A stretch of 8,381 nt of DNA from an uncultured beta proteobacterium (GCA_903932755.1 CAIZHL010000055.1:1-8381); one strand, 5' to 3'; shown: positions 1-8,135, counted from the stretch's first letter. Notes: generated by a model from the letters alone, not told the origin. Made by a program: numbers and translations.

Positions 1-1218
1 CTCTTGTCCGTTGATAATGTTCGTGCGGTGCGTCTCGGCATGCAGACCGAACGCAAGATGACCATCCTGTTCGCCGATATCCGCAATTTCACCGGCCTTT
101 CGGAAACGATGACGCCGCAGGAGAATTTCGACTTCCTGAATTCCTATTTGTCGCAGATGGAGCCGATGATCGTTCCGTATCGCGGACTGATCGACAAGTA
201 CATCGGCGACGCGATCATGGCGCTGTTCCCGGAATCGACCGATGATGCGGTGAGAGGCGCTCTGGCGATGCTCGAGCGCCTGGAGCACTACAACAAGGGC
301 CGGGCCCGGGCAGGTTACATCCCGATCCGGATCGGCATCGGCGTGAACACCGGCATTGTCATGATGGGAACCGTGGGCGGCATCGGACGGATGGAGGGAA
401 CCGTGATCAGCGATGCGGTAAACCTCGCCTCGCGTCTCGAGGACATGTCGAAGACCTACGGTGTCCCGCTCCTGATAAGCGAACATACCTTGCACAGCCT
501 GGAAGATCCGGACCGCTATGCCATCCGGTTTCTCGTGCGAAACCGGGTCAAGGGCAAGCAGGAGGCGCAGTCGGTGTATGAGGTTTTTGATGCCGATCCG
601 CCGACCATGCGCGCGGCAAAACTGCGAACGCGGAAGCGATTTCAGGAAGCGCTGGCCTTTTATTTCATAGGAGACATTTTTCGCGCCCGCACGCGACTGG
701 TGCGCTGTCTCGAAGAGGTGCCGGAGGACGCGCCGGCCCGCCTGTATCTGGACCGTTGCGACGAATACCTGCGCAACGGGCATGCAGAAGGGATCGAGGA
801 AAATGAACTGGTCCAGACCTGGAGCGAGGAATACAGTTGCGGTGTAGCCGATGTGGATAGCCACCACCGGACGCTGCTTAGCCAGTTGAACGCCCTTGCA
901 CTGGCCGTGCGCGAAGAACGCGTTGCCGACACACCGCCCATCCTGACCCGCATCGAAAAAGAAGCGCACTTGCAGTTTGCAACGGAAGAAGCGCTGATGC
1001 AGGAATCGCGCTATGTTTTCGCGGCCGAACATATCCACCAGCACAGGCGTTTCCAGGCGAATCTCGCGCGCCTAGGCAGCGAAGTCGACTCCGGGTCGGA
1101 AAATCCGGTGTATCTGGCTTTTCGCATCAAGCTGCTGCTGATGGATTGGACCATCAACCACAGCATCAAGACCGACCGTCACTTCGGCCAGCACTTGAAG
1201 TCAAGGAGTGGCGGCTGA
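1..1218 (+). CDS. Class III adenylate cyclase with C-terminal bacteriohemerythrin domain (5' partial)
   Basis: Probably makes cAMP from ATP under control of a diiron sensor domain. Residues are counted from the TTG at position 4. That TTG is probably not the start: the frame is open to the window edge, and the first residues match the segment that normally precedes a cyclase domain in longer proteins, so N-terminal sensor or membrane parts are likely missing. The cyclase domain covers about 15-195. Metal-binding aspartates are D25 (FADIRNFT) and D69 (KYIGD). K65 and D137 are the pair typical of ATP rather than GTP specificity, and N140 and R144 fit the transition-state residues. Residues 205-260 form a TPR-like helical linker. 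The hemerythrin domain covers about 270-400: D285/H288, E328, H343, H347, H386 and D391 match the diiron ligands, but the second His position is Q324. The cyclase assignment is firm; the sensing role and the activity of the iron site are inferred. Confidence 0.9.
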   Translation, partial: LLSVDNVRAVRLGMQTERKMTILFADIRNFTGLSETMTPQENFDFLNSYLSQMEPMIVPYRGLIDKYIGDAIMALFPESTDDAVRGALAMLERLEHYNKGRARAGYIPIRIGIGVNTGIVMMGTVGGIGRMEGTVISDAVNLASRLEDMSKTYGVPLLISEHTLHSLEDPDRYAIRFLVRNRVKGKQEAQSVYEVFDADPPTMRAAKLRTRKRFQEALAFYFIGDIFRARTRLVRCLEEVPEDAPARLYLDRCDEYLRNGHAEGIEENELVQTWSEEYSCGVADVDSHHRTLLSQLNALALAVREERVADTPPILTRIEKEAHLQFATEEALMQESRYVFAAEHIHQHRRFQANLARLGSEVDSGSENPVYLAFRIKLLLMDWTINHSIKTDRHFGQHLKSRSGG

Positions 1219-1225
1219 CGCGGCA

Positions 1226-1249
1226 CGGCTGCGGCTTTGACCGCAGCCG
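1226..1249. terminator. GC-rich hairpin after the cyclase gene, possible bidirectional terminator
   Basis: A perfect 9-bp inverted repeat (CGGCTGCGG / CCGCAGCCG) with a 6-nt loop (CTTTGA) begins 7 nt after the cyclase stop codon. It lies between two converging transcription units, the cyclase on the plus strand and tRNA-Val on the minus strand, which suits a shared terminator. Neither side has a T-run, so it is not a canonical intrinsic terminator. It may instead protect RNA 3' ends or act with Rho. The rest of the spacer up to 1320 shows only a small imperfect palindrome near 1267-1278. Confidence 0.35.
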
Positions 1250-1320
1250 CAGTGGTCCTGCTGCATGTCCGGTCGGACTGCCGGCATTGCAGGGCCAGAC
1301 GGCTGATTATGCAAATGTGA

Positions 1321-1395
1321 TGGTGGGCGGTACTGGGATCGAACCAGTGGCTTCCACCGTGTGAAGGTGGCACTCTACCGCTGAGTTAACCGCCC
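1321..1395 (-). tRNA. tRNA-Val (anticodon CAC)
   Basis: Read on the minus strand, this 75-nt stretch folds as a complete cloverleaf. A perfect 7-bp acceptor stem pairs GGGCGGT with ACCGCCC. The D arm contains the AGCGGTAGAG stretch. The anticodon stem CCACC/GGTGG holds the 7-nt loop TTCACAC, giving anticodon CAC, which reads the valine codon GTG. The T arm has the standard GGTTCGATCC core. The discriminator base is A, and the 3' CCA is encoded in the gene. GTG codons are frequent in this GC-rich DNA, so a dedicated CAC isoacceptor makes sense. The gene is divergent from gltX across a 99-nt spacer. Confidence 0.97.
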
Positions 1396-1410
1396 GCGAA
1401 AGAGGGCCGA

Positions 1411-1440
1411 ATTTAACCACAAAGGCTGGGCAGCGGTCAA
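1411..1440 (-). promoter_or_regulatory. Probable sigma-70 promoter of tRNA-Val
   Basis: On the minus strand a -35 element TTGACC (plus positions 1435-1440) is followed, after 18 nt, by a -10-like TTAAAT (1411-1416). The first tRNA base is 15 nt past the -10 box, leaving room for a short 5' leader. The -35 matches consensus at five of six positions and the -10 at four of six. Position and spacing fit a tRNA promoter, but this is a motif-level prediction. Confidence 0.5.
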
Positions 1441-1465
1441 TCGGATGGACGGCCTGACGTAGAAT
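1437..1465 (+). promoter_or_regulatory. Possible gltX promoter, back to back with the tRNA-Val promoter
   Basis: TAGAAT at 1460-1465 matches the -10 consensus at five of six positions and would start transcription about 20-25 nt before the gltX ATG. The -35 region at 17-nt spacing (TCAATC, 1437-1442) is poor. It overlaps the -35 box of the divergent tRNA promoter, so the two may compete for RNA polymerase. The weak -35 keeps confidence low. Confidence 0.3.
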
Positions 1466-1494
1466 TCAACCCTTTCTCCGAGCGCTGGAATCCC

Positions 1495-2889
1495 ATGACG
1501 GTTCGTACCCGCTTCGCCCCCAGTCCCACCGGCTTTCTGCATATCGGCGGCGCCCGCACGGCGCTGTTTTCCTGGGCCTATGCCCGTCGCCATGGCGGCA
1601 CGTTCATCCTGCGCATCGAGGACACCGATGTGGCGCGTTCCACGCCCGAGGCCGTGCAGGCCATTCTCGACGGCATGCAGTGGCTGGGACTGGCCCACGA
1701 CGAGGGTCCTTTCTATCAGATGCAGCGCATGGAGCGCTACCGCCAGGTGATCGGCGAGATGCTGGCGTCAGGCGCGGCCTATCGCTGCTACGTGTCGAAA
1801 GAGGAACTGGATGCCTTGCGCGCCGAGCAGGAGGCGCGCAAGGAGAAGCCGCGCTATGACGGGCGCTGGCGCCCCGAGCTGGACAAGATCCTGCCGCCGC
1901 CGCCCGATTCGGCCCCCGTCGTTCGCTTCAGGAATCCGCAGCAGGGCGTGGTGGCTTGGGATGATCAGGTCAAGGGGCGCATCGAGTTTGCCAACAGCGA
2001 GTTGGACGACTTCATCATCGCCCGCGCCGACGGCACGCCAACCTACAACTTCTGCGTCGTCGTCGACGACCGCGACATGAACATCACGCATGTGATTCGC
2101 GGTGACGACCATGTGAACAACACGCCGCGCCAGATCAACCTGTTGCTGGCGCTTGGTGCACAGGTGCCGCAGTACGCGCACCTGTCGATGATCCTCGGTG
2201 ATGACGGGCAGAAGCTGTCGAAGCGCCATGGTGCGGTATCGGTGATGCAGTACGACGAGGATGGCTACCTGCCCGAAGCCGTATTGAACTACCTGGCCCG
2301 GCTGGGTTGGTCGCATGGCGATGAAGAAGTGTTCGACATGGAGCAATTCGTGAAGTGGTTCGACCTCGATCACATCACGGCTTCCGCCGCCCAGTTCAAT
2401 ACCGAGAAGCTCAACTGGCTAAACGCGCATTACCTCAAGCTGGCGGATCCAAAGCGGCTCGCTGACGAAGCGACGCGCCGCCTGGCACGGCAGGGCGTGT
2501 CGGTTGCCGGCGGACCCGACGTGGCGAGCGTGGTTGCCTTGTACCGCGATCGCGCCGGCAACCTGAACGAGTTGGCGGATGCCATTCATCCGTTTTTTGT
2601 GCCGCCGCAGCCGACGGCGGAGATGTGCGCCCAGCATTTCACTGCGACGGCACTCGGCGGCCTCAACGCGCTGCGCGAGCGACTCGCGGGCTGCGATTGG
2701 CAGGCGGCGGAACTGGGGAAGGCCGTCAAGGAGACTGCCGCCGCAGCGGGCTTGAAGATGCCGCAACTGGCGATTCCCTTGCGCGTGGCCCTGCTTGGAT
2801 TGCCCCAGTCACCGGGTATCGATGCCGTGCTCGAGGTGCTGGGGCGCGAACGTGTGCTGGCACGTCTGGCAAAGGTGCTCGCAGCCTGA
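1495..2889 (+). CDS. gltX: Glutamyl-tRNA synthetase
   Basis: Charges tRNA-Glu with glutamate in the cytoplasm, using ATP. It is a class I aminoacyl-tRNA synthetase. The 464-aa product is full length for bacterial GluRS and begins with the family's usual TRFAPSPTG segment, so the ATG at 1495 is secure even though its ribosome binding site is weak (GGAA four bases upstream). The HIGH-type motif is HIGG at residues 16-19, the KMSKS-type motif is KLSKR at 240-244, and the C-terminal part is the helical anticodon-binding region. In E. coli GluRS a zinc site lies between the catalytic halves. Here the corresponding region (about 97-128) keeps only C98, and the other Cys/His positions are V100 and W/P residues near 125-127, so this enzyme is probably zinc-free. 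The gene is divergent from tRNA-Val(CAC) and 60 nt upstream of a co-directional lipoprotein gene. Function is certain on sequence grounds. Confidence 0.97.
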   Translation: MTVRTRFAPSPTGFLHIGGARTALFSWAYARRHGGTFILRIEDTDVARSTPEAVQAILDGMQWLGLAHDEGPFYQMQRMERYRQVIGEMLASGAAYRCYVSKEELDALRAEQEARKEKPRYDGRWRPELDKILPPPPDSAPVVRFRNPQQGVVAWDDQVKGRIEFANSELDDFIIARADGTPTYNFCVVVDDRDMNITHVIRGDDHVNNTPRQINLLLALGAQVPQYAHLSMILGDDGQKLSKRHGAVSVMQYDEDGYLPEAVLNYLARLGWSHGDEEVFDMEQFVKWFDLDHITASAAQFNTEKLNWLNAHYLKLADPKRLADEATRRLARQGVSVAGGPDVASVVALYRDRAGNLNELADAIHPFFVPPQPTAEMCAQHFTATALGGLNALRERLAGCDWQAAELGKAVKETAAAAGLKMPQLAIPLRVALLGLPQSPGIDAVLEVLGRERVLARLAKVLAA

Positions 2890-2949
2890 GGCGGATTGAC
2901 AATCTCCGGCTTAGGAGCGAGAGTTCCTGCAGTTCATTCTGAGCTGACC

Positions 2950-3855
2950 ATGTCGCGCATCTCGCTTTCGGTGTTCCTGCTGTTTTTCATCACGGCTTGC
3001 GCCACCTCGCCCGAGGGGCGTCCGCAACTGGTGGCGCCGACTCCTTTGCAGGGTTTCAGCGCCGTCTATTCCGAATTCGACATGCATTTGCAGTTGGTGA
3101 CCGCTGCCGATGCGCCTGCCTGCCAGGAAGCGCAGTGCGTTGCCGACCGGGCTTTTGAGCAGCGCATCCTTGCTCTGGGGCGCCGCCTGGCGATTTCGGC
3201 CTTTCGCCAGCATGCCGATTTGTATTTGCGTTTCCCGCGCTTCGACTTCATCGTCGCCGACAAGAGCGATCCCGGTGCGGCTTCCAGCGCCGGAGGCACG
3301 ATAATCGTGTATCGCGGCCTGCAGCGGAAAAATCTCGATGATGCCGTCCTGGCCTTTCTGCTGGCTCGGGAAATGTGTCACGTGATTGCCGGGCATCACG
3401 ACGAGAATGTTGCCACCAGCATCCTGGTCGCCGTGGCGGCGCAGATCCTTTTCCCGGCGCTGAATATCGGGGGGTTCTTCGCCGGAGGCGCTGCCAGCGC
3501 TGCCGCGAGTACTGCGCTGGAAGCGACGGCATTGACGTCGACGGCGTCCTTCCTCGGTTCCCGCGCACTGCGCGCCAGCTATCGTCCGCAGCAGGTGCGC
3601 GAGGCAGAAGTGATGGCAATGAAACTCCTGGCGGCGGCAGGTTGGGACGGCGATGAAGTGAGCGACAAGCTCGAATCCCTGCGTCCGAGCCTTTCGGACG
3701 ATACGGGTTGGACACGGGAACTGCGTGAATCCGCGGTCTATATCGCCAACATGATGCAGGGGCCGCCGCTGCCTGACCCCGAAGAAGCAAACAATCAGAT
3801 CGTTACCGGACTGCCGTTCGATCTGCCGCCACCCATCGTCAGCAGGCCGTTCTGA
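2950..3855 (+). CDS. Lipoprotein with degenerate M48-peptidase-like domain
   Basis: A predicted 301-aa lipoprotein of the cell envelope. The ATG at 2950 is preferred: it has a GAG element 6 nt upstream and gives a clean lipoprotein signal, a short basic N-terminus, a hydrophobic stretch and the lipobox ITAC with C17 as the lipidated residue. The TTG 54 nt upstream would spoil this signal. Residues about 105-150 resemble the core of M48 zinc metallopeptidases: a GG-x-I-x-V-Y-R-G-L strand, then an acidic helix start, then the active-site helix. The expected HExxH reads REMCH (R140, E141, H144), so the first zinc ligand is replaced. The ExxAD motif of the third ligand reads ExxAM (E220-M224). 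An Ala/Gly-rich hydrophobic stretch at 152-205 may contact the membrane. Peptidase activity is doubtful; a structural or chaperone role is possible but unproven. The last 61 bp overlap the convergent glycine-zipper gene. Confidence 0.8.
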   Translation: MSRISLSVFLLFFITACATSPEGRPQLVAPTPLQGFSAVYSEFDMHLQLVTAADAPACQEAQCVADRAFEQRILALGRRLAISAFRQHADLYLRFPRFDFIVADKSDPGAASSAGGTIIVYRGLQRKNLDDAVLAFLLAREMCHVIAGHHDENVATSILVAVAAQILFPALNIGGFFAGGAASAAASTALEATALTSTASFLGSRALRASYRPQQVREAEVMAMKLLAAAGWDGDEVSDKLESLRPSLSDDTGWTRELRESAVYIANMMQGPPLPDPEEANNQIVTGLPFDLPPPIVSRPF

Positions 3856-4586
3856 AGCCTCACGCGGTCACCGCTGCGCCATGCAGGTTGCGTGTCGCTG
3901 CTGAAGCTTCGCGTGCTGTCGTCGTCGAAGCGCACCACGACTTCGTAACGACTGGTCTTCCTGATCGACTTCTCCACATAGCTGCCGGCATAGGCGCCGC
4001 CGACGGCGCCGAGTATCGTGGCGATGCCGCGCGCCGAGCCTTTGCCGATCTGGTTGGCAATGAGGCCGCCGACCAAGCCGCCGGCGACCGCGCCGCCGAC
4101 GCCGCCCTTGGGTTCGCCGGCGACTTCGCGCACCGTCTCGACCACACCGCATTCGCCGCAGATCGCCGGCTGCAATGCCGCAACCCGGTAGCTTGTTTCA
4201 GGCGACGGCGCGGAAAAAGTCGGCGCTGGCGATGCGGCGCCGTAGGTCGGCGCCGGTAATTTGGCGGGCGGCGGATTATTCGATGCGGACGTCGGGTCGT
4301 CGCGACCAATATTGACCGGTGCATTCAGCTCGCGCGCCGCAACCGGCTTCGGTGCCGGCTTTTGCATGGCGACGGTTTGCCGGGGCTGGGGCTGCACGTG
4401 GATCGGAGATGCCGCCAAGTCCAGGTGGGGCGGTGAGGGATTTTGTGCCCGGGGAGCGGGCAACCAACCGGCAAGAGCTCCGATGCCGGTGAGGCTGAAC
4501 AGGGTCATCGCAACCGCAGCGAGCAGCAGCAACGGGTGGGTGGGCGTAACTACGATCTGTGGCTGGCTGATCCGGCGTACTTCCAT
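3795..4586 (-). CDS. Glycine-zipper 2TM domain envelope protein
   Basis: A 263-aa predicted envelope protein. The ATG at 4586 is chosen because GAGGAG lies 6 nt upstream; an in-frame start 51 nt earlier would only add a Cys-rich tail unlike the family. Residues 1-17 are short and basic-polar, and 18-44 form one uncleaved-looking transmembrane helix ending in a periplasmic Pro/Ala-rich linker (about 44-138). A Cys pair, C143 and C146, precedes VVETVREV. Residues 161-203 are a glycine zipper with repeated GG and GxxxG spacing, as in the 17-kDa surface antigen / SlyB-like glycine zipper 2TM family. A beta-rich tail (213-250) with charged DDDSTR follows, as in many betaproteobacterial members. 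It probably anchors in the inner membrane and inserts or oligomerises through the zipper; its exact role is unknown. It lies 84 nt downstream of mnmC on the same strand. Confidence 0.85.
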   Translation of the reverse strand: MEVRRISQPQIVVTPTHPLLLLAAVAMTLFSLTGIGALAGWLPAPRAQNPSPPHLDLAASPIHVQPQPRQTVAMQKPAPKPVAARELNAPVNIGRDDPTSASNNPPPAKLPAPTYGAASPAPTFSAPSPETSYRVAALQPAICGECGVVETVREVAGEPKGGVGGAVAGGLVGGLIANQIGKGSARGIATILGAVGGAYAGSYVEKSIRKTSRYEVVVRFDDDSTRSFSSDTQPAWRSGDRVRLQNGLLTMGGGRSNGSPVTI

Positions 4587-4592
4587 GATGCG

Positions 4593-4598
4593 CTCCTC
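4593..4598 (-). promoter_or_regulatory. Ribosome binding site of the glycine-zipper gene
   Basis: The minus-strand GAGGAG is a near-ideal Shine-Dalgarno sequence with 6 nt to the ATG at 4586. It is the strongest such site in the window and decides the start over the upstream in-frame ATG at 4637, which would place this motif inside the coding region. Confidence 0.65.
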
Positions 4599-4658
4599 GT
4601 GTGTTGGGCATGAACACATTAACGTTGCACCGGACACGGGGAAGACGGGCGCAATCAG

Positions 4659-4675
4659 CTGTTACATCTGTTACA
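4659..4675. repeat. Tandem CTGTTACA direct repeat at the mnmC stop codon
   Basis: CTGTTACA occurs at 4659-4666 and again at 4668-4675, a 9-nt period (minus strand: TGTAACAG twice). The second copy covers the mnmC stop codon, and the pair lies 73-89 nt upstream of the glycine-zipper start. Paired direct half-sites are typical of response-regulator binding sites, so it could be an operator for the downstream gene. It could also be chance, because one copy is partly constrained by the mnmC coding end. The remaining spacer (4587-4658) shows no convincing promoter or terminator. Confidence 0.4.
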
Positions 4676-6599
4676 AACCATGCGTACCGCGGCGCAGCGC
4701 GCGCAGGTGGAAGCGTGCCGGGTCGACGGCGTGGACCAGGTCGCGCTCGACCGGCAGCGGTTCGCCGTCGAGTTGGCTGGCCAGCAGTTCCGCCGCCAGC
4801 GGCGCCCAGACCATGCCGCGTGCCGACAGGCCGAGCAGGGCGTGCAGGCCGGCGCGGCGCGGCAGGTTTTCCAGCGTTGCGGCGCTTGTGGCGGCCGCAT
4901 CCGTGTCGGGCAGTTGGCCTACCAGCGGCAGCCGGTCAGGCGCCGCGCTGCGCAGGCCGACGCGCCCCGCGAGTTGTGCCGCATCGAGTCCATCGGCAAT
5001 GCCTGGCAGCAGTTCGTCGAGGCGTTGCAGGTTGCCGGCATGGTCGGCAACGCGGATCGCCAGGTCGTCGTCGCCGCTGTCGAAACTGGCGCCGAAGCAG
5101 ACCGTGCCTGCATCCGGCGGCGTCAGGTAACCGCCGCGGCAGACCACGTGGTGCAGGAAAGAAAGGCGTTCATGGGCGTCGACCGGCAGGTAGCTGACCT
5201 GGCCTCGAATCGGCGTCAGGGGCAGTGTGCTGGACAGCAGTCGATTTGCGGCATGGGCATTGGCCAGGATGACGTGCGGCGCTGCTGCGAGCAGTTGGCC
5301 GTCGGCGGCGAAGGCCTGCCAGCCATGGTCCGTCTGCCGCAGCGAAGCGACCTCGGTATCGAAACGTGCATGAACGCGCTCGCCACCGGCCGCAAGCAGG
5401 GCCTCGCAGACACTCCCGGGGCTGACCCAGCCGCCACCGGGGAACCACCAGCCGCCGTGCACCACAGCGTGGCCGATCAAGCGTGCCGCCGCTTCGCGTT
5501 CGAGGAAGGCGGCGAAGTCGGCAGGCGGCATGAGTTGCTCGATCGTCGCCCGTTGCAGGATTTCGTGTGCGGAATCGCGTGCGACCTGCAGCACGCCGCA
5601 GGGCGACCAGCGCACGCCGGGAAGGTCTCTCAGGCGGCGCAGCGCATACAGGAAGCAGGCGCGCGACAAACGTGCCGCCAGTGCGTCGTCCTTCGCCAGG
5701 TGCGGCAAGAGTATGCCGGACGGGTTGCCGGAGGCTTCCTGCGCGGGCCGCGAATGGCGCTCAAACAGTTCCACCCGCCAGCCGCGCGCGGCGAGGCGTT
5801 CGCTGACGGCCGTGCCGGCCAGGCCGGCGCCGATGACGATGGCGCGGCGACTGACGTCCTCCGGCATTGCTTGAAAAGTCGGCGCTGGCGACACGGCGTT
5901 GGCCAGGGTGGCGCAGAGCATCTCGCGCTTGGTGGCAAATCCCGGGCGTCGCTCCAGCGTCCAGCCGAGGTTCTCCAGGGCGTGGCGCAAGTCGCCGGCC
6001 ACGCTCCAGGTCGCCAGCGTCGCCCCGGGCCGGCACAGGCGCGTGATGATTGCCAGCAGGGCGGGCGACCACATCTCGGGATTCTTCGCCGGCGCGAAGC
6101 CATCGAGGAACACGGCGTCGGCCTGCGCTACCAGTTGTCGCAGCAGGGACGATGCGTCGCCGAGCAACAGCGTCAGCGTGACCCGGCCGCCATCGAAGTG
6201 CAGGCGATGAAAATCGGGGGACAGCGGCGGCCATTGCTCCAGCATTGAGGCTGAGAGCTCCGCCAGGTCGGGATACGCGGCGAGCAGGACGGCGAGGTCG
6301 TCGCGGCGGAAGGGATGCTTCTCGACCGAGATGAAATGCAACCGGCCCCGTGCTTGCGACTCGCGCCAGGCCTGCCAGGTGGCGAGGAAATTCAGGCCGA
6401 GGCCGAAGCCGCTTTCGAGGATGGTGAAGCGCTCGCCGCCGAGCCAGCGCGACGGCAGGTCGTTGCCGGCGAGGAAGACATGGCGGGCCTGCGCGAGCCC
6501 GCCGTGCGCGGTGTGATAGACGTCGTCGTAAAGCGCCGAATACGGCGTGCCGTCGCCGGCTGCCGCCGGCTCGGCGGGAACCAGCGGAGGTGACTTCAC
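4671..6599 (-). CDS. mnmC: Bifunctional tRNA mnm5(s2)U34 synthesis enzyme MnmC
   Basis: Completes 5-methylaminomethyl(-2-thio)uridine at wobble position 34 of several tRNAs. The FAD domain removes the carboxymethyl group of cmnm5U to give nm5U, and the methyltransferase domain then adds a methyl group from S-adenosylmethionine. The 642-aa protein has both domains. The N-terminal methyltransferase (about 18-235) has the SAM-binding ESGFGLGLN (62-70) and the LDGFAPAKNPEMW signature (165-177) with catalytic-type D166. The C-terminal DAO-family oxidoreductase (about 250-630) has the FAD dinucleotide motif GAGLAG (257-262) and ends with a typical GLSARGMVWAPL segment. The start is GTG at 6599, 7 nt after the lysS stop, with GAGTG of the lysS end as a possible ribosome binding site. 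This spacing suggests translational coupling with lysS. A Pro/Ala linker at 237-249 joins the domains. Confidence 0.95.
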   Translation of the reverse strand: MKSPPLVPAEPAAAGDGTPYSALYDDVYHTAHGGLAQARHVFLAGNDLPSRWLGGERFTILESGFGLGLNFLATWQAWRESQARGRLHFISVEKHPFRRDDLAVLLAAYPDLAELSASMLEQWPPLSPDFHRLHFDGGRVTLTLLLGDASSLLRQLVAQADAVFLDGFAPAKNPEMWSPALLAIITRLCRPGATLATWSVAGDLRHALENLGWTLERRPGFATKREMLCATLANAVSPAPTFQAMPEDVSRRAIVIGAGLAGTAVSERLAARGWRVELFERHSRPAQEASGNPSGILLPHLAKDDALAARLSRACFLYALRRLRDLPGVRWSPCGVLQVARDSAHEILQRATIEQLMPPADFAAFLEREAAARLIGHAVVHGGWWFPGGGWVSPGSVCEALLAAGGERVHARFDTEVASLRQTDHGWQAFAADGQLLAAAPHVILANAHAANRLLSSTLPLTPIRGQVSYLPVDAHERLSFLHHVVCRGGYLTPPDAGTVCFGASFDSGDDDLAIRVADHAGNLQRLDELLPGIADGLDAAQLAGRVGLRSAAPDRLPLVGQLPDTDAAATSAATLENLPRRAGLHALLGLSARGMVWAPLAAELLASQLDGEPLPVERDLVHAVDPARFHLRALRRGTHGL

Positions 6600-6606
6600 C
6601 GCGGGA

Positions 6607-8118
<1,512 letters not shown>

Positions 8119-8135
8119 GATGATGGTCCGATGGA

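Noticed and set aside
1146..1373. Small open frames across the cyclase end and the tRNA-Val gene on both strands
   Set aside because: They overlap the tRNA and the hemerythrin coding region, have no ribosome binding site and no recognisable product.
2896..2924. Perfect TTGACA (2896-2901) as a -35 promoter element for the lipoprotein gene
   Set aside because: No acceptable -10 hexamer occurs at 15-19 nt spacing (the region reads GCGAGAGTTC), so the match alone does not support a promoter.
2896..2949. TTG at 2896 as an earlier start of the lipoprotein
   Set aside because: It would place 18 extra residues before the lipoprotein signal and lacks a ribosome binding site. The ATG at 2950 gives a standard lipobox and a nearby GAG.
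3888..4259. Plus-strand open frame (123 codons) opposite the glycine-zipper gene
   Set aside because: It is antisense to the glycine-zipper domain, and its composition follows from the complement of GGC/GCC repeats.
4587..4637. Upstream in-frame ATG at 4637 for the glycine-zipper protein
   Set aside because: The GAGGAG ribosome binding site lies between it and the ATG at 4586. The 17 extra residues do not look like a signal sequence.
4680..6248. Long plus-strand open frame (522 codons) opposite mnmC
   Set aside because: The opposite strand encodes a full-length MnmC with SAM and FAD motifs. The plus-strand product is rich in R, Q, A and G and resembles no family I know.
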